In this document: piece after piece, positions 42,691 through 52,749 of the stretch
How the letters are laid out: every line of letters begins with the position of its first letter
How positions within the stretch are numbered: position 1 is the stretch's first letter
Position numbers and translations under genes: made by a program
NCBI RefSeq assembly: GCF_001612615.1
Contig: NZ_BDAU01000020.1
Coordinates: 1-64,000 of the forward strand
Direction: 5' to 3'
Origin: Nocardia amikacinitolerans NBRC 108937
Lineage (GTDB): Bacteria; Actinomycetota; Actinomycetes; Mycobacteriales; Mycobacteriaceae
DNA: 64,000 nucleotides
Notes under the pieces: model-generated
Told to the model about the DNA's origin: nothing
The model's input: the letters and a program-made list of their open reading frames with translations, nothing else
The model's database searches: none

Positions 42691-45278
42691 CCCAGACTTT
42701 TCGGCATCGCGCAGCGATTCCGTGGAGGGTGGTGGCCGGGCGACGGGCGGGCCTGTTCCGGATCATCGTGGCGGTCCTGACCCTGCTCGGTTCGGTGACG
42801 GCCGTGCCGGTGCTGCTCGCGGCGCCTGCGGGCGCGCAGCCGACCGGGTCGAACAATTCCACGACGCCCAAATTCTTGAAGTTGTCGCTGGATTCGGTGA
42901 CCCCCTCGGCGGTGACCACCACGAGTGATCCACTGCTCACCGTCTCCGGCACGGTGACCAACATCGGCGACCGGGTCGTCGACGACATCAGCGTCCGCAT
43001 TCAGCGGGCGCCCGCGGTGTCGGCGCCGAGCGGGCTGCGCTCGGCGTTGCGGCTGGATCAGGTCAACTACGAGCTGACCGGTCCGTTCGAGGATGTGGTC
43101 GAGCGGCTCAGTCCCGGCCAGCGCAAGCAGTTCACGTTGAGCATTCCGCTGCGCTCCGGCGGCGACGCGTCGTTGCAGATCGATGAGCCAGGCGTGTATC
43201 CGCTGCTGCTGAACGTCAACGGTGAGCCCGCATACGGCAGCCAGGCGCGGCTGGACGACGCCAGGTTCCTGCTGCCGGTGCTCGGTCTGCCGCCCGCGGG
43301 GCCGGACGCGACCGAGCCGGTGCCCGCGCCGACCGACGCGCCGGTGGCGACCACGTTGCTGTGGCCGTTGGCCGACCGGCCGCGGCTGGTGGCCGGCGTG
43401 CCGGGTTCGGTGAACGGGAACGTCGAGCTGACCGACGACGAGCTCGCGGCGTCGCTCGGCAAGGGCGGTCGGCTGGAACAGTTGCTCGGCGCGCTGGAGT
43501 CGGCGATCGGCACCGGGCCGAACCGGGATCGCGGGCTCGCCTCGGCGGTGTGTGTCGCCGTCGACCCGGATCTGCTGCTCACGGTGCAGGCGATGACAAG
43601 GGGTTATCGCGTGCTCGCCAGCCCGTCGGACCCGGACGGCGCGACCAGGGAGGGCACCGGCGCCGAACACGCGCAGACCTGGCTGGACCGGTTGCGCGCG
43701 CTCGCCTCGTCGGTGTGCACGGTGGCGTTGCCGTTCGCGCAGGTCGACGTGAACGCGCTGGCGGCGGTCAACGATCCCGAACTGTCCGCCCGCGCGTTGG
43801 ACGCGCCAGCGGAGATCATCGATTCGATCCTGGCCACCCGCTCGCTGCGCGGCGTCAGCCTGCCCGATTCCGGCAGCATCGACGCGGGCGGCGCAATGTT
43901 GTTGCGCAGCCTCGGTTTCGGTACCGCCGTGCTCGCCGACTCGGCAGCGGTGCCAGTCGGCCAGGCCGATTCGGTGGACTTCAGCAGCAGTCGCGGTTCC
44001 GCGCTCACGACGGCGGACGCCACGGAGACGGCGGCGCCGGAGCTCGTCCGGCTGCCGGGCGTCACCGCGCCGACGCCCGAGCAGGCGCCCCCGCCCGCCG
44101 CGCCCGCCGATCCTTCCGCGCCGCCCGCTCCGCGACCCGATCCCGCGCTGCACGCGGCGACCTTCGACATCTGGTCGGCGACGGCGCTCGCGGCGGTCGG
44201 CTCGAATCCACCGACGCCCTCGTTCACGCCGGACCGGGTGCGCTACGACGTGACCAACGACTCGCGCGCCGCCCGCCTGCAGGACGCGTTGGGCGCGGTC
44301 TCGTGGAGCGCGCTGCACCCGGAGCCGGGCAAACCGCGTTCGCTGCTGCTCGTCCCGCCGCAGCAGTGGGGCGCCAACCGGGACGAGGCCGCCGCGCTGC
44401 TGAAACAGCTCGACCTGCTCATCCAGAGCAATCTCGCGACGCCGCGCCAGTTCGCGGACCTGCTCGCGCTGCCACCGGACCCGCAGCCCTACGAACTCGA
44501 CTATCTGCCGCAGGCCGCCGAGGACGCGGTACCCGCGCGGTTCGTCCTGCCGACGCGCGAGCAGGGCCACCGGATCACCGAGCTGATGCGTGCCCTCGTC
44601 GACGTGCCGGAGATCGAGCCGACGCCGCGCCAGTTCCTCACCCCGCTACGCGACGACCTGATCCGAGTGCTCTCGCTCTCCGATCGCCGCACCGGCAACG
44701 CCACCCAGCCGGACACCTTCGCGCAGCGGCGGCTGGACCAGACGACACGCACGATGAACAACCTGTATCGGTCGGTGACGGTGCTTCCGCCGGGCGGTGT
44801 GTACACGCTGGCCTCCGAACAGAGCCCGTTGCTGCTGGTCGCGCGCAACGATCTGCCGGTCGCTATCCGCATCAGGTTCCGCATCGAGGCGCCCGCCGAG
44901 ACGAACATCACCGACATCGGCGAACAGCAGCTGCCGCCGAACGGCACCCGGTCGTTCCAGATACCGACCGAGGTCAGCGACAGCCGCAACCTGGTGATTC
45001 CGATCTCGCTCAACACGCCGGACGGCGTCGCGCTGGGCAACGCGACATCGGTCTCGGTGCGTTCCAATGCCTACGGGCAGGCCTTGGCCATAATTACGGC
45101 ATGTGCCGGACTGCTGCTGTTCCTGTTGGCCGGGCGTCGGCTGTGGCGGCGCTTCCGCGGCGAGCCCGATCCCGCAGACGAGGGTTTCGACCCCGGCATC
45201 CGGCGTCGGGTCAACCGGTACCGTCGTGCCCGCCAGCGAGTACTACGCGAACAGGCACAAGGGCACGATGAGGGATGA
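42687..45278 (+). CDS. DUF6049 family secreted/membrane protein (Rv3909-like)
   Basis: The 863-residue protein is the counterpart of M. tuberculosis Rv3909, of unknown function but syntenic with murJ. A signal peptide (hydrophobic IIVAVLTLLGSVTAVPVLLAAPAGA, ending about residue 51) is followed by a long extracellular part. That part opens with a beta-sandwich-like region (LTVSGTVTNIGDRVVDDISVRIQ). A Pro-rich segment lies near residues 455-490. One membrane segment near the C terminus (IITACAGLLLFLLAGRRLWRRF) leaves a charged cytosolic tail of about 55 residues. Coupling to mutT4 and position before murJ suggest a role in envelope assembly; that is inference. Confidence 0.9.
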   Translation: MTQTFRHRAAIPWRVVAGRRAGLFRIIVAVLTLLGSVTAVPVLLAAPAGAQPTGSNNSTTPKFLKLSLDSVTPSAVTTTSDPLLTVSGTVTNIGDRVVDDISVRIQRAPAVSAPSGLRSALRLDQVNYELTGPFEDVVERLSPGQRKQFTLSIPLRSGGDASLQIDEPGVYPLLLNVNGEPAYGSQARLDDARFLLPVLGLPPAGPDATEPVPAPTDAPVATTLLWPLADRPRLVAGVPGSVNGNVELTDDELAASLGKGGRLEQLLGALESAIGTGPNRDRGLASAVCVAVDPDLLLTVQAMTRGYRVLASPSDPDGATREGTGAEHAQTWLDRLRALASSVCTVALPFAQVDVNALAAVNDPELSARALDAPAEIIDSILATRSLRGVSLPDSGSIDAGGAMLLRSLGFGTAVLADSAAVPVGQADSVDFSSSRGSALTTADATETAAPELVRLPGVTAPTPEQAPPPAAPADPSAPPAPRPDPALHAATFDIWSATALAAVGSNPPTPSFTPDRVRYDVTNDSRAARLQDALGAVSWSALHPEPGKPRSLLLVPPQQWGANRDEAAALLKQLDLLIQSNLATPRQFADLLALPPDPQPYELDYLPQAAEDAVPARFVLPTREQGHRITELMRALVDVPEIEPTPRQFLTPLRDDLIRVLSLSDRRTGNATQPDTFAQRRLDQTTRTMNNLYRSVTVLPPGGVYTLASEQSPLLLVARNDLPVAIRIRFRIEAPAETNITDIGEQQLPPNGTRSFQIPTEVSDSRNLVIPISLNTPDGVALGNATSVSVRSNAYGQALAIITACAGLLLFLLAGRRLWRRFRGEPDPADEGFDPGIRRRVNRYRRARQRVLREQAQGHDEG

Positions 45279-45431
45279 TCGATCCGATGCCCTCACCGTG
45301 CGGGACAATCGGTGGACGTCCGCGCCCGCTTCGGAGCGCGGGCGGGTACCAGCACGACGGGGGAGGCTCGATGGGCGAAACGCCGATCGGGCATGCCGGA
45401 TGCGCAGGTCCGGTACGACACAGGAGGCATG

Positions 45432-48400
45432 ATGAGCGACGATGATTTATCCGCTCATCGGCCTCGACCTGATGAACGACCTGACGGGCCGCCCGCCCGT
45501 CGGGCTCCCGCCGCGCCTTGGGAACGGGGGATGCGGCCGCAGAGCGAACCGCAGGAGGATCCCGGCATGACGCACCGGGACCCCTACGGCGAGTATCCGA
45601 GGGTGCCTCGGGTCAGCCGCCCGTCCAGACCGCCGCAGGGCGGTCGGATGGCGCCGCCGTCGGGCCCGATGCCCGCCCAGCGCGGACCGCTTCCCGGACA
45701 GTCCGGCCCCATGCCCGCCCAGCGCGGACCGGCCGGTCGCCCGCCCGTGCCGCCGCAGCGGCCCGGCGCCGCGCCACATCCCGGTCAGCGCCAGTATCCG
45801 CCGCAGCCGAGCCAAGGACCGCGTCCCGCACCGCCGGGACGTCCCCTACCGCCGGTGCCACCGGTCCCGCCGTCGCCGACGCAGCGTCCGCCCGCACCTC
45901 CGGAGGGCAGGCCGGCACCGCCAAGGGTGCCGTACGACCAAGGTGAGCCGATCCCGCGAACCCCGGCGCCGCCGCAGCGGTTCGCGCCGCCGCCCAAGTA
46001 CGCGCCGCAGCAGCCGAACCCCGCGCCGCTGCGTGGCAGGCCCGCGGCCGCGGTACGCGACACGCCGCCGCCCGCCAATCGGCCGCGCACCCAGGAGTGG
46101 GCCGTCACCGAGGCCGAGCCGGAGCCGACCGAGACCAAGGAGAGCGCGAGCTCCCGGCTGCTCAGGGACTCCGGTTCGATCGCGATCGCGACGCTGATCA
46201 GCCGCATCACCGGTTTCGGCAAGCAGCTGCTGCTCGCCGCGGTGCTCGGCCCCGCGATCGCCAGTGCGTTCACCTCGGCGAGCCTGATCCCGAACATGAT
46301 CACCGAGCTGGTGCTCGGCGCGGTACTGACCGCGATGGTGGTTCCGACGCTGGTGCGCGCGGAGAAGGAGGACGCAGACGGCGGGGCGGCCTTCGTCCGG
46401 CGCCTGGTCACGGCCGCGTTCGTGGTGCTGATGGGCGCCACCTTGCTGGCGACGGCCGCGGCGCCGCTGCTGGCGACGCACGTCTTCGTGTCCGCCGACG
46501 GCAAGGTCAACACCCAGCTGACCACCGCGCTGACCTTCTTGCTGCTGCCCGCGATCCTCTTCTACGGCATGTCGGCGCTGTTCACCGCGATATTGAACAC
46601 CCGCCAGGTGTTCAAACCCGGTGCGTGGGCGCCCGTGCTGAACAACGTCGTCATGCTCGCGGTGCTCGGCCTCTACGCGGTGACGCCCGGTGAGATCACG
46701 CTCGATCCGGTGTCGATGAGCGATCCGAAGCTGCTCGTCCTCGGTATCGGCGTCACGCTCGGTGTCTTCACCCAGGCGGCCGCGCTGCTGCCCGCGATCC
46801 GCCGCGAGGGGATCGACCTGCGACCGCTCTGGGGCGTCGACACCCGACTCAAGCAGTTCGGCGTGATGGGCGCGGCCATCATCCTGTACGTGCTGATCAG
46901 CCAGGTCGGCCTGGTCTTCGCCAACCACGTCGCCTCGACGGCGGACGAGGCGGGCCCTGCCATCTATTCGCTGGCCTGGCTGCTGCTCCAGCTGCCCTAC
47001 GGCGTACTCGGCGTCACGGTGCTCACCGCGATCATGCCGCGCCTGAGCCGCAACGCGGCCGAGGGCGACACCCCGGCCGTCGTCGACGATCTGTCCGTCG
47101 CGACCCGCCTGACCATGATCGCTCTCTTTCCGGTCGTCACCTTCCTGACGCTCGCGGGGCCGCAGCTCGGCGAGGCGCTGTTCGGGTACGCGCGCTTCAC
47201 CGGCGACGCCGAACGGCTCGGCTACGCGGTGAGCTGGTCGGCCTTCGCGCTGATTCCCTACGCCCTCGTGCTGATCCACCTGCGGGTGTTCTACGCGCGC
47301 GAGCAGGCGTGGACGCCGACCTGGATCATCCTCGGCATCACGGCCGTCAAGATCGCCCTCTCGGCCCTCGCGCCGTTCATCGCCGACAACAGCGATCAGG
47401 TCGTCATCGTGCTCGGCGTCGCGAACGGACTCGGCTTCACGGCGGGCGCGATCATCGGCGGCTACCTGCTGCACCGCAGCCTCGGCGATCTGCGGATGGC
47501 CAACGTCGGCCGCACCGTCACCAGGGTCGTGCTCGCCTCGGTGGCGGGCGGCGCGGTGATGTTGATCGTGGACAAGGTACTCGGCCTGGAACGGCTGTCG
47601 GAGTCCATGGGCGGTCCAGGTTCGCTGATCCGGGTGATGATCACGGCGATCGTCATGTTCGCGACGGCGTTCGGACTCATGCGGCTCGCGGGCATTCCCG
47701 AGATCGTCGCCATCACCGTGGCCATCTCCCGGCGCCTCGGCATCACGCCGCCCGCACCGGATCTGGACCTCGAGGGGCCGGTCGAGGACGACTACGCAAC
47801 GCAGGTGTTCCGCAGGCCCGATCCGTACATGTACTCGGGCTTCGACCCCTACCTTGATTCGCAGGCCACGATGGTCTTGCCCGTGATCAGACCGGATGCT
47901 GTTGACCGCACCGGGCGGGGTGAGTTCCCGTACCCTGTTCGGCAGAGAAGCACAAGTGGCGAATTCGCCGGAACTTCGACATACCAGGGCGAAGGAGGAA
48001 TGAGGGTGAGCGACGACGCGGCGGTGGGCGGCGTCCCAGCCGCCGATCCTTCTGCGACCAAGGCCGGCGGCCTGTCCACCGACCACCCGCCCGCCGCGGA
48101 GAACCCGTCGGACCCCCAGCATCCGAACGCGGGCCCCGACACCCCGCCCTCCGCCGACGGGCAGCACGCCCCGCGCGAGACGCATCACCAGGCGCCACAG
48201 CGCGACCCGATGTACGACACCGGAATGATCCCCATTCCGCAGCTGCCGCCCGCCGGGGCGGAAGCGACGGGTGCGCGGCGAACTCCGCGCGGCCCCAAGC
48301 TGATTCCGGGTGCGTCGGTCGCGGGCGGTCGCTATCGTCTGCTCGCCAGCCACGGCGGCGCGCGTGGGCTCAAGTTCTGGCAGGCCCTCGACATCAAACT

Positions 48401-49823
48401 CGATCGCGAGGTCGCGCTGACCTTCGTCGACGCCGATCAGAAGGCCACCGACAACTCCGGCCACGACGGTCCGCAGGCCATCCTCTCGCGCACCCTGCGG
48501 CTCGGCCGCATCAATTCGCCCGGTCTTGCCCGCGTTCTGGACGTGGTGCGCGGCAGCTCCGGCGGCATCGTGGTCGCCGAGTGGACCCCCGGTCGCTCGC
48601 TGCGCGAGATGGCCGAGACGGTGCCCTCCCCGATCGGCGCGGCCCGCGCGATCCGCGCGCTCGCCTCGGCCGCCGAATTGGCCCACCGCGGTGGCGGTTC
48701 GCTGTCCATCGACCACCCCGACCGCGTGCGCATCAGCGCCACCGGTGACGCCGTGCTCGCCTTCCCCGGCACGCTCGGCGATTCCGACGCCCAGTCCGAC
48801 GTGCGCGGCCTCGGCGCGATGCTCTACGCGCTCATCACCGCGCGCTGGCCGATCCGCTCCGGCGGCCTGACCGGCACCGCGGCCACCGTCGGCGGACTGC
48901 GCCTCGCGGACTTCGGTCCGGACGGAACGCCGGTGGAGCCCAGACAGATTCGGCCCGAGGTGCCCTTCGAGATCTCCGCGGTCGCGGTGCGCTCGCTGGA
49001 GTCGAACAAGGGCGTGCGGACCGCCGCGACCGTCCAGCACGTGCTGGAGCAGGCCTCGGTCGTCGACCAGAAGACCGATTTCATCCCGGTGCTGCGGCTC
49101 GGGCAGCGCGCGCAGCCGGTCAACGCCGACGATTCGCTCGCCGATCCCGAATTGCTCGCCGCCGAACGCGAGCGGTCCCAGCGCATGATGTGGATCATGG
49201 TCGGCCTCGGCATCCTCGCGGCGCTCGTCGTCGGCATCGTGATCTGGTGGATGGTCAGCGTTTTCGCGCCCGGCGCGTCCGACGCACCGATCGACGAATC
49301 GCGCAACATCGGCCTGACCACCAACAGTTCCGTCTCGCCGACGACCCCGCCAGGAGCGGTCCCGAGCAACCCGGCGGCAGGCGGCGTGCCTGTCCCGGTG
49401 ACCAACGCGACCGTGTTCTCGCCGGAGGGCACCCCGGACAACGTCAGCGGCGTCGGCGCGGTGCTGGACGACGACCCGGCCACCGTCTGGCGCTCCGATC
49501 AGTACTTCCAGCAGTTCCCGGCCCTCAAGAAGGGGGTCGGCCTGCTGGCCACGCTGCCGAGCCCGGCGAAGCTGACGAACGTCTCGATCACCTCGCCGAG
49601 CCCCGGTACGTCCGTGGAAATCCGTACCTCGCCGACGAATTCGCCGACGTTGGACCAGACCCAGCTGATCGGCGCGGCCCAGCTGGTCGACGGTGTCACC
49701 GAAATCCCCGTGAGCGCAGACCAATCCGCGCGCTACGTGCTCGTCTGGATCACCGGTCTCGGCAACTCGGGAAACCAGTTCCAGACGACGATCGCCGATC
49801 TGCGGTTCGACGCCGCGCCCTGA
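45432..49823 (+). CDS. murJ: MurJ/MviN lipid II flippase fused to a pseudokinase
   Basis: The 1463-residue protein matches the Rv3910 architecture. Residues 1-235 are Pro/Arg/Gln-rich and disordered. The MurJ membrane domain (about 238-760, opening LISRITGFGKQLLLAAVLG) moves lipid II across the membrane. A linker follows, then a kinase-like domain from about 963 (VAGGRYRLLASHGGARGLKF). That domain lacks the ATP-binding Lys (VALTFVD) and the HRD and DFG motifs, so it is a pseudokinase. A membrane segment lies near 1250, and an external discoidin-like domain at about 1324-1463. In M. tuberculosis the pseudokinase binds FhaA when phosphorylated by PknB. I chose the ATG at 45432 because AGGAGG is well spaced from it; an ATG one codon upstream is too close. 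Confidence 0.93.
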   Translation: MSDDDLSAHRPRPDERPDGPPARRAPAAPWERGMRPQSEPQEDPGMTHRDPYGEYPRVPRVSRPSRPPQGGRMAPPSGPMPAQRGPLPGQSGPMPAQRGPAGRPPVPPQRPGAAPHPGQRQYPPQPSQGPRPAPPGRPLPPVPPVPPSPTQRPPAPPEGRPAPPRVPYDQGEPIPRTPAPPQRFAPPPKYAPQQPNPAPLRGRPAAAVRDTPPPANRPRTQEWAVTEAEPEPTETKESASSRLLRDSGSIAIATLISRITGFGKQLLLAAVLGPAIASAFTSASLIPNMITELVLGAVLTAMVVPTLVRAEKEDADGGAAFVRRLVTAAFVVLMGATLLATAAAPLLATHVFVSADGKVNTQLTTALTFLLLPAILFYGMSALFTAILNTRQVFKPGAWAPVLNNVVMLAVLGLYAVTPGEITLDPVSMSDPKLLVLGIGVTLGVFTQAAALLPAIRREGIDLRPLWGVDTRLKQFGVMGAAIILYVLISQVGLVFANHVASTADEAGPAIYSLAWLLLQLPYGVLGVTVLTAIMPRLSRNAAEGDTPAVVDDLSVATRLTMIALFPVVTFLTLAGPQLGEALFGYARFTGDAERLGYAVSWSAFALIPYALVLIHLRVFYAREQAWTPTWIILGITAVKIALSALAPFIADNSDQVVIVLGVANGLGFTAGAIIGGYLLHRSLGDLRMANVGRTVTRVVLASVAGGAVMLIVDKVLGLERLSESMGGPGSLIRVMITAIVMFATAFGLMRLAGIPEIVAITVAISRRLGITPPAPDLDLEGPVEDDYATQVFRRPDPYMYSGFDPYLDSQATMVLPVIRPDAVDRTGRGEFPYPVRQRSTSGEFAGTSTYQGEGGMRVSDDAAVGGVPAADPSATKAGGLSTDHPPAAENPSDPQHPNAGPDTPPSADGQHAPRETHHQAPQRDPMYDTGMIPIPQLPPAGAEATGARRTPRGPKLIPGASVAGGRYRLLASHGGARGLKFWQALDIKLDREVALTFVDADQKATDNSGHDGPQAILSRTLRLGRINSPGLARVLDVVRGSSGGIVVAEWTPGRSLREMAETVPSPIGAARAIRALASAAELAHRGGGSLSIDHPDRVRISATGDAVLAFPGTLGDSDAQSDVRGLGAMLYALITARWPIRSGGLTGTAATVGGLRLADFGPDGTPVEPRQIRPEVPFEISAVAVRSLESNKGVRTAATVQHVLEQASVVDQKTDFIPVLRLGQRAQPVNADDSLADPELLAAERERSQRMMWIMVGLGILAALVVGIVIWWMVSVFAPGASDAPIDESRNIGLTTNSSVSPTTPPGAVPSNPAAGGVPVPVTNATVFSPEGTPDNVSGVGAVLDDDPATVWRSDQYFQQFPALKKGVGLLATLPSPAKLTNVSITSPSPGTSVEIRTSPTNSPTLDQTQLIGAAQLVDGVTEIPVSADQSARYVLVWITGLGNSGNQFQTTIADLRFDAAP

Positions 49824-50057
49824 TCGCCCGCGTCGAATTCTTCCCGCTCCCTGCCTGATCGGTTGCCTGCCTACGAAGTCCGCCCTGATCGCGAGTGGTC
49901 TTGTTGCTGCCGCTTCGGCAGTCCCGATATGATCGGCTAGCGCTCTCAGCAGGGGAGCTTCCCGGGACCTGGGTTTTCGATCCCGGATGCTGCGAAATAT
50001 TTACGGCGATGGTCCTTTTGGGCTGTCGTGAGTTGAGCGCCGTCCAAGGGGTTGGTT

Positions 50058-50687
50058 TTGTCGTCGGAATTGAACGAGGATTCCCGCGGGGGAAGTTCGC
50101 GGGTCGCGTCCCGTGAGCGCTCGTTCGTGCCCGGCGAGCTGTCCGACCGGGAATTGCTCAGCGCCCACGCGCGCGGCGAGCGGCACGCCTTCGCCGAACT
50201 ACTACGCAGGCACAACGATCACCTCTGGCAGACGGCCTTGCGCACGTCGTACACCCGCGAAGACGCCGCGGACTCGTTGCAGGACGCGCTGCTCTCCGCG
50301 CACCGCACCGCGGGATCGTTCCGCGCCGAGGCCGAGGTGCGCAGCTGGCTGCACGCGATCGTGGTGAACGCCTGCCTGGATCGGATTCGCCGCAACAAGA
50401 CTCGTCGGGCGGTCTCGCTTTCGCCGGATACGCTGCCAGAACCGCGCGACGAGCGGGACGAGTTCGCCGAGGTCGAGATGTCGATCGTGGTCGACCGCGC
50501 CCTGTTCTCGCTGCCGCCCGATCAGCGCACCGCGCTGGTCGCGATCGACCTGGAGGGGTATAGCGTGTCGGAAGCGGCGGCGATGCTGGGGGTTCCGGAG
50601 GGGACGATCAAGAGCCGCTGCGCGCGGGGTCGACAACGCCTGCAAGAGCGTTTGGAATTTCTCCGCGATCCGGGGAACCGGAAGTAG
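50058..50687 (+). CDS. sigM: ECF RNA polymerase sigma factor SigM
   Basis: The 209-residue ECF sigma factor has region 2 (FAELLRRHNDHLWQTALRTSYTREDAADSLQDALLSAHR) and region 4 with its helix-turn-helix (LPPDQRTALVAIDLEGYSVSEAAAMLGVPEGTIKSRCARGR). It is the counterpart of M. tuberculosis SigM (Rv3911), between murJ and an anti-sigma gene. I chose a TTG start at 50058 because AAGGGG lies 6 bases upstream; a TTG two codons earlier is possible. The family controls envelope and stress genes. Confidence 0.92.
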   Translation: MSSELNEDSRGGSSRVASRERSFVPGELSDRELLSAHARGERHAFAELLRRHNDHLWQTALRTSYTREDAADSLQDALLSAHRTAGSFRAEAEVRSWLHAIVVNACLDRIRRNKTRRAVSLSPDTLPEPRDERDEFAEVEMSIVVDRALFSLPPDQRTALVAIDLEGYSVSEAAAMLGVPEGTIKSRCARGRQRLQERLEFLRDPGNRK

Positions 50688-50806
50688 TGGCGATGCGTCA
50701 TTAATAGTGACGAACACCCGAGCGATGTACAGATGGCGCCCGCGAGTTCCGCGGCGCGACCGCGGCAGACAAGACAGTTACGTCGGATGAGAACACTGGA
50801 GGTGCG

Positions 50807-51640
50807 ATGGCGACCCGGTCCGTACCGCAGCCTCCATTTTCGCAGGAGCTGCTCGCCGACCTGCATGCCGACAATGTGGACCCCGAGCTCGGCGCTCAGC
50901 TGTGGCCCGCCGTCCGCGCCGACTCCGACGCGGTGCGCTACCTGCGCTCACTGGACGAGGTGACCACGCGGCTGCGCACCCTGCGCACCGACGAGCGCGT
51001 CGTCCATCCGATGCCCGAGGACGTCTCCGAGCGGCTCGCGGCCTTCGTCGCCGAACTGGAGCTGGGGGAGGAGCCGACCGAACGCATCGGCACCGTCCAT
51101 CGGCTCGGTGCCACGTCATCCGACGACGCGGCACTCCGAGATCAACGGGTCCTCGGAAACGGCAGCGAGCCAACGGCTTCCGAGGACCGGACCGAACCCA
51201 TCGCCGCGCCGATTCCGCTCGCCCAGCATCGGAGCAGACGCTTGCGCTGGATCGCCGCCGCGGCCGCCGTCCTCGCGGTGCTCGCAGGCACCGGCATCGG
51301 CGTCCAGCTTTTCCGCGGCGGTGACGTGACGACCACCGCGAAGCCGACGCCGACCGACGATCAGCTCGGCGACGACCTGACTCCGACCGCCGCGCTGGCT
51401 GCCCTCGGCCGCAACGACGTCACCGGGCCGCTCGGCAGCCGCCCCGCGCTCACCCGCTGCGTCGCCGCCGCGGGGATGGACCGGGCCGTCCTCGGCTCGA
51501 TGAACATGCGATATCAGGGGAAGGACGCGGTGCTCATCCTGCTGAGCGGCACCGCCCATGGCAAGATCACCGCGCTGGTCGTCGGCCCCGGCTGCACCAC
51601 GGGCGACCCGCAGGTGCGCAAAGTCACGGACATCGGCTGA
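50807..51640 (+). CDS. Membrane anti-sigma factor of SigM
   Basis: The 277-residue protein has an N-terminal cytosolic region of about 135 residues, acidic and Leu-rich. One membrane segment follows (WIAAAAAVLAVLAGTGIGVQLF, about 145-166), then an external domain with two cysteines (LTRCVAAAGM and GPGCTTG). It is the positional counterpart of the SigM anti-sigma factor Rv3912 (RsmA). No zinc-binding HxxxCxxC motif is visible, so it is not a ZAS-type anti-sigma. The ATG at 50807 follows GGAGGTGCG. Confidence 0.85.
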   Translation: MATRSVPQPPFSQELLADLHADNVDPELGAQLWPAVRADSDAVRYLRSLDEVTTRLRTLRTDERVVHPMPEDVSERLAAFVAELELGEEPTERIGTVHRLGATSSDDAALRDQRVLGNGSEPTASEDRTEPIAAPIPLAQHRSRRLRWIAAAAAVLAVLAGTGIGVQLFRGGDVTTTAKPTPTDDQLGDDLTPTAALAALGRNDVTGPLGSRPALTRCVAAAGMDRAVLGSMNMRYQGKDAVLILLSGTAHGKITALVVGPGCTTGDPQVRKVTDIG

Positions 51641-51663
51641 CCGAGTACGGGCCCCACCGGCGC

Positions 51664-51693
51664 GGGAACAACAGCGTTTAGGCTGTTGTTGAC
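51664..51693 (+). promoter_or_regulatory. SigH/SigR-type promoter of trxB-trxA
   Basis: GGGAAC (51664-51669), an 18-base spacer and GTTGAC (51688-51693) match the GGGAAY-N18-GTT pattern of the thiol-oxidative-stress sigma factors SigR and SigH. The M. tuberculosis trxB2-trxC operon is a known SigH target. A 9-bp inverted repeat (51667-51675 with 51682-51690) overlaps this promoter. Confidence 0.65.
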
Positions 51694-51730
51694 CGTCACG
51701 TTCCCCCTCAGATCTTCTCGGAAGGGCCCT

Positions 51731-52717
51731 ATGAGCACGCCAGTTCGCGACCTGATCATCGTCGGCTCCGGCCCCGCAGGCTATACCGCAGCCGTCTACG
51801 CCGCACGCGCCGAACTCGAGCCGCTGCTCTTCGAGGGCACCCAGTTCGGTGGCGCGCTGATGACCACCACCGAGGTCGAGAACTTCCCCGGCTTCCGCGA
51901 CGGCATCATGGGCCCGGACCTGATGGACGAGATGCGCGAGCAGGCCAAGCGTTTCGGCGCGGACATCCGCACCGAGGACGTGGACGCCATCGACCTGAGC
52001 GGACCGGTGAAGACGGTCACGGTCGGCGATCAGACCTACCAGGCGTACGCGGTCATCCTGGCCATGGGCTCGGCCGCCCGCTACCTGAACGTGCCCGGTG
52101 AGCAGCGGCTGCTCGGCCGCGGCGTGAGCGCCTGCGCCACCTGCGACGGCTTCTTCTTCAAGGGCCAGGACATCGTGGTGGTCGGCGGCGGCGACTCGGC
52201 CATGGAGGAAGCGACCTTCCTCACCAAGTTCGCGTCGAGCGTCACCATCGTGCACCGCCGCGAGGAGTTCCGCGCGTCGCGCATCATGCTGGAGCGGGCC
52301 AAGGCCAACGAGAAGATCAAGTTCGTGCTGAACGCCGAAGTGATCGAGGTGCACGGCGAGAACGCGGTGACCAGTCTCACCCTGCGCGACACCCGCACCG
52401 GCGAGACCTCCGAGCTGGCCGCGACCGGCCTGTTCGTGGCGATCGGCCACGACCCGCGCAGCGAGCTGGTGCGCGGTCAGGTGGAGCTGGACGACGAAGG
52501 CTACGTACAGGTCGAGCATCCGACGACGGCCACCAAGGTCCCCGGCGTCTTCGCCGCGGGCGACCTCGTCGACCACACCTACCGGCAGGCCATCACCGCC
52601 GCGGGCACCGGCTGCCGCGCCGCGATCGACGCCGAGCGCTGGCTGGCCGAACAGGGTGACATCACCGCGAACACCCTGGACGCCGCCGGTCAGCCGGTCG
52701 CCGTGAACGCCAACTGA
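51731..52717 (+). CDS. trxB: Thioredoxin-disulfide reductase
   Basis: This flavoenzyme uses NADPH to reduce thioredoxin. The 328-residue protein has the FAD motif IIVGSGPAGYTAAVYAAR, the redox-active CATC (C135, C138), the NADPH motif VVVGGGDSAMEEA and the C-terminal FAD motif GVFAAGDLVDHTYRQAITAAGTG. The ATG at 51731 follows GGAAGGG. It forms an operon with trxA 32 bases downstream, as in M. tuberculosis trxB2-trxC. The upstream promoter is of the SigH/SigR type. Confidence 0.97.
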   Translation: MSTPVRDLIIVGSGPAGYTAAVYAARAELEPLLFEGTQFGGALMTTTEVENFPGFRDGIMGPDLMDEMREQAKRFGADIRTEDVDAIDLSGPVKTVTVGDQTYQAYAVILAMGSAARYLNVPGEQRLLGRGVSACATCDGFFFKGQDIVVVGGGDSAMEEATFLTKFASSVTIVHRREEFRASRIMLERAKANEKIKFVLNAEVIEVHGENAVTSLTLRDTRTGETSELAATGLFVAIGHDPRSELVRGQVELDDEGYVQVEHPTTATKVPGVFAAGDLVDHTYRQAITAAGTGCRAAIDAERWLAEQGDITANTLDAAGQPVAVNAN

Positions 52718-52749
52718 TCTCTCTCGAACAGATTCACAAGGAGATACCC

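Noticed and set aside
45846..49724. 1292-codon open frame on the minus strand opposite murJ
   Set aside because: Its translation is Arg/Gln/His/Asp-rich, and the plus strand encodes an unmistakable MurJ-pseudokinase.
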